Source: Molanna angustata (taxonomy: Eukaryota > Arthropoda > Insecta > Trichoptera > Molannidae). From it: a DNA stretch of 64,000 nt. The stretch is taken from the NCBI GenBank assembly GCA_963576475.1, contig OY754967.1:25432651-25496650 (forward strand), given 5' to 3'. The notes below the pieces were generated by a model. It searched no databases. It was given only the letters and a program-made list of their open reading frames with translations, and was not told the origin of the DNA. Positions within the stretch are counted from its first letter, which is position 1. Each line of letters begins with the position of its first letter. Positions 47,329 through 58,060 of this stretch are shown here, in pieces. A program made the position numbers and the translations under genes.

Positions 47329-48161
47329 ACTGATGTATACATTTTCAAAACAAGTTTGATAAAAATTGACACAAAAATCTGCATACTTCCTATCAAAAAA
47401 ATAAAAATAAGTGCTATATTTTATAGTGTTATCTAAAGTATAATGAGGTTTCATCGAATTTCTTTTGCGCTTACAGAGAAGGTTCTCGCGAAATCTGTCT
47501 CGACTTTTTTTTAAATATTCGCAATAATATATCTTTTGAGGTGATTGGTGTATAGGTACGTTCGCTTCAGTGAGTAAGTACCTACATACTTATTTCGTTA
47601 TTTATAGAAGTGAATTGTTCCATATATGGAGCAAGCAGGTATTTGCTTTGCGAGACACGGCGCCATGCACTGACACTGAACTGCAATATGTACAGTACAA
47701 TGTACTCGTATGTATACTGAAGTGGGCGAAATACTATAACATAATATAATAATACTATAGCTATCCATCCATACCTACTACTTGTGTATGTAAATAATAT
47801 ATTGTAAAGTTGTACCTACTTTACACTATGGAAGATCGCATGATTTCAATATAATATGTAAAACTACATATAAATAAATGATATACGAAATTCAACTAAA
47901 ATTAGGTACTACATTACTGTCTGAATAATTTTTGCCAATGACATTATTTTACTATAGATAGAGCCAGTATCCGAATTAATTCCAAACGCAATTGATATAA
48001 CCATTAAAATGACGAAGAAATTATTTAATATGATAATTGTTTGTATACTGAAATAATAACAAAATAACCGAATAAGCAGAGGTGTGAGTGAAATATTATT
48101 TCACTGTCAAAAAATCATACTACAAATAAACAAACTAATAAAAGAAATAGGGAAACAATTA
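47329..48161. other. Gene-free stretch
   Basis: AT-rich, no supported feature. Confidence 0.4.
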
Positions 48162-48573
48162 GCGAATTTTAGGTCGCACGAGGATTATCGATCAAGAATA
48201 AGGTATTTGACAAAAAATAAGCGAATTTGAGGATGCAAGAGTATTATCGATCAAGAATAAGGTATTTGACAAAAAATAAGCGAATTTGAGGATGCAAGAG
48301 TATTATCGATCAAGAATAAGGTATTTGACAAAAAATAAGTGAATTTGAGGACGCAAGAGGATTATCGATCAAGAATAAGGTATTTGACAAAAAATAAGCG
48401 AATTTGAGGATGCAAGAGTATTATCGATCAAGAATAAGGTATTTGACAAAAAATAAGCGAATTTGAGGACGCAAGAGGATTATCGATCAAGAATTAGGCA
48501 TTTGACAAAAAAATAAGCGAATTTGAGGATGTAAGAGGATTATCGATCAAGAATAAGGTTTTTGACAAAAACA
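48162..48573. repeat. 59-bp tandem array, 7 copies
   Basis: Units start at 48162, 48221, 48280, 48339, 48398, 48457 and 48517. Each runs GCGAATTTGAGGATGCAAGA, then TTATCGATCAAGAATAAGG and TATTTGACAAAAAATAA. Divergence between units is a few bases. Every unit carries TTATCGAT, so a TATCG/CGATA word appears once per 59 bp. Confidence 0.95.
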
Positions 48574-49139
48574 ATTAATCGTAAATAATAATATTTATTA
48601 TTGACCTATGAGTGATTTCATTTCCTTAAATATAGAATCGTTAACATTGTGGTACATTAAACATTTTTTTAAACTGAATATTTAATTTGATTTAACCACA
48701 TTATATAATGCGAATAAAAATCATATCCGATTACTGTGAATATGATTTAGAATTGATGAGACGATTTAAATTGTTTTCTAAACACTTTATTGGATAGTGT
48801 TAATTGCCTCATGGCAATTTCTTAACCCATGTTTTCAGAGAAGCAAGATGTACACGTGAAATTATTATCAAGTCTCTTTTCTGCTTTGTTGAACATTGGA
48901 CTCCAAGCTCATAAGAAATATGACTTGACTGTTTAAAAATAATAAAAAACTAAGAAAGCGTTTGTTTTTTAATAATTGTTTTTATTATTATGAAAAAACC
49001 TTTACTTAATGATGTAAATCAAAACTGTTAATGACGGTATACTTATTATCAGCACTATCCGTTAATGAATAAAAATAGTTATTTAATTACTTAATAAAAA
49101 CACTAAAACTTATTGTAGTGTCGTGTATACGAACTTAAA
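48574..49139. other. AT-rich gene-free stretch
   Basis: Separates the 59-bp array from the CpG-rich promoter-like segment. No feature seen. Confidence 0.4.
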
Positions 49140-49754
49140 ACATGGACTGTCCCCTCCGAATTGCGTCTGTAGCGCGAGAGCGAGAGGGAGAGAAAACATC
49201 CGCTAGGATCCTCCACGAGAGCGAGCTAGACGGCCTTACGGTAACCCCTAAAACTGCCGGTTCGCTAGGAATCGTAAAACAACAAAGCGTTTTCGTCGAA
49301 AGATTCAGACATCTGTATGATCAAAATTCGAATATCGACGCAATGATTTGTCTCTTTTGGGTTTTGGTAGAAATTTGTATGTGAAATGGTAGGAGATAAA
49401 GGTTAGGCAAAATGCTTGGAGTACCCTGATACGCTATGCGTCGAGTTACTTCGCGACGCCTGAAGCGTCGTGTCGCGTCTTTTTGTGAGGTTGCCGCTTT
49501 TGGCAGGAGCAAATATAATTCGAAATACATTTTATTTGTGTTGATAATGTCACCTGGCGGGCTTTTCTCCGTGTGAATTTATGACTGATTACGTTTGAGA
49601 TTCATTGACTCGACTCGATCTCGTTCAAAACGTTCAATTTGTGTGATGGATTTTCAATTATTTTGACACATTATCGATACTCTGGTGTGTTGTGAAGATT
49701 TTTTTTGCCCCCACGAGGTGACCGGCGTGTCTTGCATCCCTCCGTAGCGCAAAG
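49140..49754 (+). promoter_or_regulatory. CpG-rich promoter and probable non-coding first exon
   Basis: This segment is markedly richer in GC and CpG than anything nearby and shows no repeat homology within the window. It holds a perfect DRE, TATCGATA, at 49672-49679, a promoter element bound by DREF in flies. It ends in AAAG followed by GTGAGT at 49755-49760, a strong splice donor. No coding frame with an ATG runs into that donor convincingly, so the exon is probably untranslated. The downstream exons must lie beyond 49760, most likely past the window end, because I found no matching coding exon on the plus strand to 64000. The exact start of transcription is not visible. Confidence 0.55.
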
Positions 49755-49760
49755 GTGAGT

Positions 49761-51700
49761 GTTTATTTGTAAATTACTGAATGAAAAATTAAATTAGATT
49801 CATTAAATAATGGTAAATTTAAATAAGTTGTGTGTTTTGTTATGTTTACAAGAAAATTTAGATAGGTAAGCAAAAATATATGTACGTATTGTTTATTTTA
49901 AAGAAAATCGGGCACTATATCCTTTTTTGATTAATGATTTTGAAAAAAATGGACTGATCAAGTTTATAATTTGAATCATGCAATTAAATGAACAAAACAT
50001 GTTTATGGATTTAATCAGTAAGTAGTGAATTTAACTTGTATTAGGTACCTATATGTGCTAGGCAAGACATATTTTTTAATACTTGCCAATTAAGGCTAAA
50101 GTATTTTGACATCAAAAAATAAATAAGCAAATTTATAATGAATAATTAATCACGAGATTGAGATACAACTAAATTACGTAAAAAGCACAGATTTATGAAT
50201 ATTCTATAAGTTACAGGTAAATTAATGTTACTTGTGATTGTAGTTACCTAGTACCTACCTAAAACAATATTTATGATTCAGAAATTCCATTAAATACCAA
50301 GAAGATTTTCTACATGAATTCGTAATATTTTGAATAAGAAATGTTTATGTTTCACTAGCGTCAAAATATGTTGAGAAAAATATTGAAAAATCCTAGATAG
50401 CAAAAAACTTTTTGGTACTTACCATATTTAAGTACTCGAAATAATATTTTTTACTATCAAATACCTATGGAATTAATAACATTATGGTATATTGTGATAT
50501 TTAATTTTGTTATAGTTATTTGTCAATTATTGTATTCATAATGCATCCTTTGTAAGAAGTGATAATAAAGCCACGAGAAGCAACAATTGTCTGAGAAATA
50601 TTATTCGATACTTTTTTCCTCTCTTGGGAATCGAATCCATGACTTCTACACAGAAGTCAAGCAACTTACCGTGAATCTTGTAGTTCGTTGCCTTTTATAT
50701 ATGTTCGGATCATTAATAATTTTGTTCACGTAATTTTTTTTTAGTCTGTGATGTAAGTTCTTTAATATGGTTTTGGAACAAATATTCTGCAGGTAAATAC
50801 CGGAGTTGTAATTGGATTATCTATATTAGCATTTATACTGGGGATATTAGGGTATAACCATAGAATTGTTATAATTCTATGGGTATAACATGAATTATTC
50901 ATCAAATAAAACGTAAACACTTACTACCTACAAAATTATGCAGATACATATTTTAAGTACTCAGTACCCAGTGAAAAAAGTCTTCCGTGAAATAAAAGAA
51001 TCTTATATTTGTTTTTATTTATTGGTGTTGAAAAACTCATCAACAAGTGTTGAGATTCATTACCCGTAATAATATAGAATTAAATTGTATTATATTATCT
51101 TCAAACCGTTGTTTGAATGCCTCACATATGAGGTGATAAATGTCCATTTTGTTGTGTATTATTGTGTAATTTTAATACTTACTTAATGTTATGATAAAGA
51201 CTTGTTAGTAATAGAATAAAAATGAACACGATTAAGACCGCACATGCACTGGGGATTTTTAGCGAGTTGTACCCAGTTGTACCCCACTTCCCCGCGCATG
51301 CCGCTGTAACAGTGCCCGTTCCTCTGTGTTCCTAACCGACTCCCGCGCTCGCCACTACGTAGGTACATATCGTAGCGTGAGTACGTTCACCAAAGTACCT
51401 ACCTAGGTACCTATATTTGGTACACACCAACCTGTTGCATTATTTCTATTTTGCTATTGACAATAACACGATATTTTTCCTCTGTTTTGTATTGATATTG
51501 TTTTATAATGATTTATTCACAGGTTTTTTTTTTCGAGATATTATATACTTACTAATATCTTATAAATAGGTGATATTTCTGGTCATTCATTCCAAAGTAA
51601 TAAATCATTATATATAGTTATAAATCTTAGATCGGCAAACTTTTGCTGTAAAAGGGACAAATTAATATTTTATAAATATTTTTGAAGTATAGTATTTTGT
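49761..51700. other. AT-rich stretch, probable first intron
   Basis: No coding exon is seen. It contains a hairpin repeat at 50852-50888. If the first exon at 49140-49754 is real, this is its intron. Confidence 0.4.
50852..50888. repeat. Short hairpin, MITE-like
   Basis: TATAACCATAGAATT and AATTCTATGGGTATA are inverted copies with one mismatch, separated by GTTAT. The size and form resemble the tiny element at 47281-47328. Confidence 0.6.
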
Positions 51701-51711
51701 CTATATGTGAA

Positions 51712-52112
51712 TCTTGGGAGCCGCTGGATGCCGATAAATATTTAAATATTATTATAACATCACATAAAATTATAATCATCGTGAAATGAAATTAATAAAC
51801 GTTTCAATAAATAGATCAACATAAACACCTTACAAAATTACGTAGGTACCTGATTATAAAATTCATGACATCACCTAAAATTATAATCATCGTGAAATGG
51901 AATTAATAAACGTTTCAATAAATAGATCAACACAAACACCTTACAAAATTACGTAGGTTTTGATTATAAAATTCATGAAATCACATAAAATTATAATCAT
52001 CGTGAAATGAAATTAATAAACATTTCAATAAATAGATCAACACAAACACCTTACAAAATTACGTAGGTACCTGATTATAAAATTCATGACAACACATAAC
52101 ATTATAATCATC
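51712..52112. repeat. ~112-bp satellite, three copies plus a broken fourth
   Basis: Units beginning ATTATAATCATCGTGAAATG start near 51770, 51880 and 51993. Each includes CGTTTCAATAAATAGATCAA and CAAACACCTTACAAAATTAC. The fourth unit stops at ATTATAATCATCGTG (52100-52114), where the 62-bp array begins. The lead-in at 51712-51745 (GGGAGCCGCTGGATGCCGAT) matches the body that follows the SINE head at 53060-53095. Confidence 0.85.
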
Positions 52113-52978
52113 GTGTCAACTGTGTCTCCTCCGGAATTGAACCCGGGACCATTGATTCAGATACCTAACATAATTAAAAACTGTGTTTTCACCGGGATTC
52201 GAACCCGGGACCTTTGGTTCAGATACCTATCACAACTAAAAACTGTGTCTCCATCGGGAATTGAACCCGGGACCTTTGGTTCAAATACCTAACACAATTT
52301 AAAACTGTGTCTTCGCCGGGAATTGAACCTGGGACCTTTGGTTCAGATACCTAACACAACTAAAAACTGTGTCTCCACCGGGAATCGAACCCGGGACCTT
52401 TGGTTCAAATACCTAACACAATTTAAAACTGTGTCTTCGCCGGGAATTGAACCTGGGACCTTTGGTTCAGATACCTATCACAACTAAAAACTGTGTCTCC
52501 ACCGGGAATTGAACCCGGGACCTTTGGTTCAAATACCTAACACAATTTAAAACTGTGTCTTCGCCGGGAATTGAACCTGGGACCTTTGGTTCAGATACCT
52601 AATACAACTAAAAACTGTCTCCACCGGGAATTGAACCCGGGACCTTTGGTTCAAATACCTAACACAATTTAAAACTGTGTCTTCGCCGGGAATTGAACCT
52701 GGGACCTTTGGTTCAGATACCTATCACAACTAAAAACTGTGTCTCCACCGGGAATTGAACCCGGGACCTTTGGTTCAAATACCTAACACAATTTAAAACT
52801 GTGTCTTCGCCGGGAATTGAACCTGGGACCTTTGGTTCAGATACCTAACACAACTAAAAACTGTGTCTCCACCGGGAATTGAACCCGGGACCTTTGGTTC
52901 AAATACCTAACACAATTTAAAACTGTGTCTTCGCCGGGAATCGAACCCGGGATCTTTGGTTCAGATACCTAACACAAA
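52113..52978. repeat. 62-bp SINE-derived satellite with Pol III B-box motifs, 14 copies
   Basis: Fourteen monomers of about 62 bp follow head to tail. From the third on, two variants alternate: CTGTGTCTCCACCGGGAATT and CTGTGTCTTCGCCGGGAATT. This makes six ~123-bp dimers. Read on the minus strand each monomer contains CCAAAGGTCCCGGGTTC followed by ATTCCC, the T-arm/B-box region of a tRNA-type SINE. The SINE at 25785-25940 has the matching order (CCAAAGGTCCGGGTTCGATT, then AGACACAGTTTAAATTGTG). B boxes fit GGTTCGANTCC exactly in monomers 2, 5 and 14; most others have GGTTCAATTCC. No A box is present. Plus-strand open frames here are repeat artefacts. Confidence 0.95.
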
Positions 52979-52983
52979 TATGT

Positions 52984-53095
52984 GCCGACCGCTGTGGCAC
53001 AGTTGGTAAGCCGTTCGGTTTCTGTGCGGGCGTCCTGTGAATCCGAGACGTCTAAATGTGAATCCGAGGATCTTGCAAGCCGATGGATGCCGACC
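52984..53095 (+). mobile_element. SINE family 2 head directly after the satellite
   Basis: GCCGACCGCTGTGGCACAGT with an A box TGGCACAGTTGG is followed by GTTCGGTTTCTGTGCGGGCG. The B box is decayed (CCTGTGAATCC). The body GGATCTTGCAAGCCGATGGA leads into the next satellite block. Confidence 0.65.
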
Positions 53096-53960
53096 CATAG
53101 TATAAATAATATTATAATCATCGAGAAATTAATAAACATGTCGATAGATATGTATATAGAATATGTATGTAGATCAATACAAACACCTTAGAAAATTACG
53201 TAGTTATCTAATAATAAAACTTTATTCAATATTATAACATCACATAAAATAATAATAATCGTAAATGAAATTTATAAACACTTCAATAAATTAGATCAAT
53301 ACAAACACCTTTGAAAATTACAATCTTCGTGAAATGAAATTGATAAACATGTAGATAGGTATGTATGTACAGTATGTATGTAGATCAATACAAACACCTT
53401 AGAAAATTACGTAGTTACCTAATAATAAACTCAATTCAATATTATAACAAAATAATAATAATCGTAAATTAAATTTATTAACATTTCAATAAATTAGATC
53501 AATACAAACACCTTTGAAAATTACAATCTTCGTGAAATGAAATTGATAAACATGTAGATAGGTATGTATGTACAATATGTATATAGATCAATACAAACAC
53601 CTTAGAAAATTACGTAGTTACCTAATAATAAAACTTTATTCAATATTATAACATCACATAAAATAATAATAATCGTAAATGAAATTTATAAACATTTCAA
53701 TAAATTAGATCAATACAAACACCTTTGAAAATTACAATCTTCGTGAAATGAAATTGATAAACATGTAGATAGGTATGTATGTACAATATGTATATAGATC
53801 AATACAAACACCTTAGAAAATTACATAGTTATCTAATAATAAAACTTTATTCAATATTATAAACATCACATAAAATAATAATAATTGTAAATGAAATTTA
53901 TAAAAATTTCAATAAATTAGACCTAATAATAAAATTAAATACAATATAATAAACGTCACA
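53096..53960. repeat. ~208-bp higher-order satellite
   Basis: TGATAAACATGTAGATAGG recurs at 53341, 53544 and 53755. Each period holds two related half-units, both with GATCAATACAAACACCTT, one closing in GAAAATTACGTAG and the other in GAAAATTACAATC. The half-units are diverged relatives of the ~112-bp units at 51712-52112, so the B-box array and SINE head interrupt one older satellite. Confidence 0.85.
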
Positions 53961-54103
53961 TGAATGAATGAAGAATGTTGACAGTCTGTTCTGGGTCAGC
54001 ACTAGTTTAAAAATTCCCATGGTTATTCTACGATCATAAAATAGATATTTCTATATTTATTTATTCACAAATTACACAGGAAAAACGAGAACCAAGTCAA
54101 GAG

Positions 54104-54257
54104 AGCAAGTCTTGTCAAACGGTGGATTCAAAACCCTCATGATTACCCATATCATGGATATAATTGTCTTATTGATATATAATTATTCATAAGATAATTA
54201 TATCCATGATATGGGTGATCATGAGGGTTTTTTTTCCACCGTTTGACCAGACTTGCC
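54104..54257. mobile_element. Palindromic MITE (CAAGTCT-GTCAAACGGTGG ends)
   Basis: GCAAGTCTTGTCAAACGGTG at the left is inverted at the right (CACCGTTTGACCAGACTTGC, one mismatch). The arms go on through AACCCTCATGATTACCCATA and ATCATGGATATAATT-TCTTA, with a short AT loop. A second copy is at 63765-63920. Confidence 0.8.
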
Positions 54258-54574
54258 CCCCTGGATGCAATACAATTATACAAAATAAAATACACATGAT
54301 TTATTCTAATTCCCTAATGGGCATATTTCTAGTATGTCTGGGGTCACAAATTTCCGGTAACAAACACTTCATATAAAAATAATTTTTTTTTTTCCATTTT
54401 GTTTTTCCAATATGCGTCATCTTTTTCAATTAATATTTATATACTCTCAATTAATATTTAAATATTTATATACTCATAATAATAAATACCAATAATATAT
54501 AATACCTAGAATCTGCATATAAATAAATAAGATCTCGTACTAGAAAAAAAATTATACTCAATAAATACTTCTCT

Positions 54575-54770
54575 TGGAACAGTCGGTTGACCATTTGGTG
54601 CGAGCGTACTGGTTTCGATCCCCAGCAGAGGTGAAATGTATTAAAATTAATTTCTCACGCTAATATTGCTTCTCCTGGCTGGAAACACTGGTTAGTTGAA
54701 AGAAATTGCCATATGGCAATAAACTCGCTACATACGCAGGGTGCAAGGAAGTGTTTATTATTATTATTTC
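54575..54770 (+). mobile_element. SINE family 2, plus-strand partner of an inverted pair
   Basis: GGTTTCGATCCCCAGCAGAG is followed by CTCCTGGCTGGAAACACTGG, TTAGTTGAAAGAAATTGCC, CTCGCTACATACGCAGGGTG and CAAGGAAGTGTTTATT. The A-box half is diverged. Confidence 0.7.
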
Positions 54771-54784
54771 CTATAAAAATAAAG

Positions 54785-54982
54785 AATAATAATGAACACT
54801 TCCTTGCATCCTGCGCAAGTGGTGAGTTTATTACCGTATGGCACTTTCTTCCAACTAACCAGTGTTTCCAGTCCAGAGAAGCAATATTTGCATGAGAAAT
54901 AAATTTCTCCTCTGCTGGGAATCGAACCCAGGATGCCCACACAGAAACCGAACTGCTTACCAACTGTGCCACGGCGGTCGGC
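54785..54982 (-). mobile_element. SINE family 2, minus-strand partner of an inverted pair
   Basis: On the minus strand it reads GCCGACCGCCGTGGCACAGT, with an A box TGGCACAGTTGGTAAG and a perfect B box GGTTCGATTCC, then the full body to GCAAGGAAGTGTTCATT. It is the best-preserved copy of this family here. Only about 20 AT-rich bases separate it from the plus copy. Confidence 0.8.
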
Positions 54983-55029
54983 CTATAATATTATACAATA
55001 ATACTAAATATCAATTTATACTATAATAC

Positions 55030-55105
55030 TAAACACCTATGATTGGTTGGAAGAAATTGCGTAATGGCAATAAGCCCGCTAGTGTGCAATTTATTTTTTT
55101 ATAAT
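55030..55105 (+). mobile_element. SINE/LINE tail fragment
   Basis: GATTGGTTGGAAGAAATTGC, then AATGGCAATAAGCCCGCTAG and an ATTTATTTT tail match the 3' end of the neighbouring SINEs. A similar scrap is at 36930-36970 in Shc intron 2. Confidence 0.5.
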
Positions 55106-55257
55106 ATGTACAAAAAGAAAAATAAGTAAATAAAAATATAATATTGAATTTCAATATTAAATACCTATAATACTCACTAATAATAATAAATAATTACTAC
55201 TTTCAATAATTGTTATACTCTTTATCTAGGTATGACAATTGCAAAAAAGTAGGTACA

Positions 55258-55415
55258 TACCTCATGATGTCATTCATATGTTTAGCGGATTTCTTCCGAC
55301 TCGTGGTAAGCTTAGGTATCTTCTTATTTTTTGCTATGTTTTGCGCGAGAGTAGTAATAATTGACGCGTAAACGAGTAACACACCCTTCCCGTTCAAATG
55401 TTACACTCATACTGA
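55258..55415 (-). promoter_or_regulatory. Candidate minus-strand promoter and first exon
   Basis: A minus-strand TCAGT initiator (55415-55411) is followed at about +28 by GGGTGT, a five-of-six match to the RGWYVT downstream promoter element. A frame MNGKGVLLVY... runs 47 codons, with a basic stretch (TTSRKKSAKH), to ATGAG followed by the donor GTATGT at 55257. The segment has a few CpGs and no repeat match in the window. No second exon was found, so it may be a real first exon or chance. Confidence 0.3.
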
Positions 55416-55859
55416 AGTAGAAGCAGCGGGGTTCGTCCCGCCATACATTTTGTACGACTTGACTAGCGCGAACTGGAACGACGTAAGTCGCAATATGAAT
55501 AATACCTTTTTTTCAAAAATCAGGACTTAAATTAAAAAATATAAAACTGTCAATGTGTTGACATCATACTTAACAATATTTCAGCTGAATTATAGTTTTA
55601 CATCTAATAAATTAAACGGATAACGTAGGAATCCTGCAAATTTCGGGGGAAATTTCGGATTTTTTTTTTATCGAGAGAATTTTCAAATATTATGATTCTG
55701 GATTTGTCAAATTGTAGACACAACTATGAATTATACTTGTCTTTAGTTTCAAAACGATAGTGTTGGTATTGGCTGAGTAGATTAGGAATCGCTAATGCAA
55801 ATATTCACTTGGGAGTACCAGTCTCCCCTTAAGATGGTTTGTTCACTTGAAATAATGAC

Positions 55860-56235
55860 TGACGAAGAAAATATACATAGATAACATGAATGGAATGAAT
55901 GGTTCATTCGTGTCATCTTCGTCCAAGAATGGTATTTATGTCACGATCATAGTGAATGATTTTCTGAAATGCAAGAAGCTTGAACAACAGATATATAGAA
56001 TTTTGCAGTCTCCTAATACCCCACTCCATAGGGAACGTTTCAGAGCTTGTAGCCCTATTCGTCCCCGGAGAGTCTGCTCATCGGACGAAACAAGGAACTA
56101 CCGCTAAGCTTGAACAACAGACGAATGTGTGTGAAACGATTCATGAATGTTGATGAGGCAAGAGATGTGTTTCACAATAGAGTAATGTGGCTGTTGGTTC
56201 TCTCTGCCTACCCCGCAAGGGATATGGTTTGCATG
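55860..56235 (+). pseudogene. RT C-terminal remnant split by a 114-bp insert
   Basis: CTGACGAAGAAAATATACAT (LTKKIY in the family) is on the left. RRMCVKRFMNVDEARDVFHN and CTCTCTGCCTACCCCGCAAG are on the right. It is the same LINE tail as at 25325-25600 and 43090-43380. Between the halves is an insertion at 55992-56105, flanked by the 16-bp direct repeat AAGCTTGAACAACAGA (55976-55991 and 56106-56121). Confidence 0.75.
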
Positions 56236-57587
56236 TATGTAAGTACAAGCACAAAATGCTTAGTACATCAAAACTGACATGATTTAGTATATTTATTTGT
56301 GTGCATTAAACCTTATGCAAGCAACTAGTTTATTTCTAAATGAGATGTTTGATGTTTCCAATCCAGATAAAGAGTTGTTTAATAAATTATTTAAACTTTT
56401 CAATTGAGCCTAGGATGCCGGTACATGCATCAAACATCTTAATAATTTGCTACGACAGTTGGCAGTTTGTGTCTAGCTCTCTTTAGCTCTCCTTAGCATT
56501 TTAATAAGTGCAGTGTCTGCATGGTTTTAGAGTTCTACGGACTCTTCTTATGTGTTCTTTCAGAGTTTTACAAGGGGCCGTTATTGGTCCCCATAAGCAG
56601 AACGGGTGTGGTGGTGGAGGAAGAACAGTCTGTGTTTAATTGTGAACTACATAGTATGTTTGAATAATATTTTCTTACTGTCTATTATGTACTAATTGTC
56701 TCACATATCTAAATAACTTTCAATCAATTCATATCAGTGAATTAGCCGTAGAGGCCGTCATATCAGTGAATTATCACGGAGGTTCCTGTCCAGTGTCGTA
56801 TGTTACGGAGTCAGGATATTTTGTTCCTTCAAACACCTCTTTAACCCTCTATTTTTCCCTGGATGATCAGCTGGAGGCATACGTCCATTACTGAACGAGA
56901 GAAGGTTGACACGTTGATGATGACTGAGAAAGAAGTTGATTTATGTTATTTTTTTGCTATAAACTAATATAAATGATAACAAAAATCTTCATGATAACCC
57001 TAGCGTTGGAATAAGGTTTAGCACACTTATTTAATATTATTATTAAATATAGGTGAACGTGTGTTTATACTTAGAGGTTCAAAGCAATTTATATGTCGCA
57101 TTTCGGCCATTATGTCGGGAGTCCTCCCTTGCTTCTCTCATTTCCCATTCGTACGACTTTACGATTTAACTTTTTGGCCATCTTGAATCTGTTAACGCAG
57201 ACAGAAGCGCCATGTAAACAATCGTTAAGGCGGGTACATAAACATAAATGCGGTTTAATTATTTTGACGGTAACACGTTATGTATGTATATTGCTTAGTA
57301 TATTGTTATTACTTTCTGTAAGCAACGGCAAGAAGCTAACTGAACTGGGTTTTCGTTTGAACCGACCAAAACCGACCCGGATCATATGACTTTAAAATAT
57401 AAAAATGAACGATCCCGGTAGACACTTTTGAGCAGATTTTAATCCCATTATTGAAGTCCGTTCGAATCGCACAAATGAAGTTGATTCGTGTTCTACAATA
57501 GAGCCGGTAATTTACTTTTTTTAAAATTAAATTAACACAATAAAATGAGTCTATTCTATTCAAAAGATCATAGGAATATTTAAACTA
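56236..57587. other. Gene-free stretch of mixed composition
   Basis: A GC-richer patch at 56570-56640 and a 98-residue frame at 57093-57389 (plus) are unrecognised. TATCAGTGAATTA repeats at 56738 and 56760. Nothing further is supported. Confidence 0.35.
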
Positions 57588-57972
57588 GTTGCATGTAACA
57601 CGTGAGATCCAACTGTCGATGGCTATATTATGTATACAATCTGAGCCACGAAGGCCGACAAATCATAGAGAAAAAGTGAACCTTTGTCTATGAAAAACTA
57701 ATAAACTATCTATATATTCTGAAATTTTGGGCTCTGCAAATTGAGTGGATCAAAAGTTATAAGGGGGAGACACACACACAGACACACTAAATTTTCTACT
57801 CCGAATTCTGAGTAAATCCATATATCGAACATATTTATTATATTATTGACTTCAAAGTTGGAAAAACCGTGAAAAATATAGATCCTGCATACAATTCTCG
57901 CGTATCTTGGCATGGTTCTTTGTCGATATGTTAAGAGAATAATATTCTCTTGAACCAATGGACAGTTGGAAT
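57588..57972. mobile_element. Short copy of the ATCCAACTGTCGAT-end repeat
   Basis: AGTTGCATGTAACACGTGAG and ATCCAACTGTCGAT at the left and GGACAGTTGGA at the right frame shared blocks (ATATATTCTGAAATTTTGGG, AAAGTTATAAGGGG, CTACTCCGAATTCTGAGTAA). A fragment of the SINE family 1 head (CTGAGCCACGAAGGCCGACA, minus strand) interrupts it at about 57641-57660. The two terminal motifs recur, joined almost directly, at 58023-58060. Confidence 0.55.
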
Positions 57973-58060
57973 ACCTATATAAAATAGAATAAAATAAAAC
58001 ACGTTTATCAAACTTTATTTACATAGTTGCATGCAACACTCTTGAACAAATCGACAGTCG

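Noticed and set aside
52086..52292. 68-codon frame with repeated PSGIEPGT-like words
   Set aside because: It is a translation of the 62-bp satellite monomers, with no independent evidence of coding.
52113..52978. CRISPR-like or tRNA gene cluster
   Set aside because: Monomers are head to tail without unique spacers, and each holds only the 3' half of a tRNA-like head. The genome is eukaryotic.
55992..56105. Hammerhead ribozyme (stem followed by GAAAC)
   Set aside because: A GTCC/GGAC stem followed by GAAAC is present on the plus strand, but the required CUGANGA core is absent and the other helices cannot be drawn.
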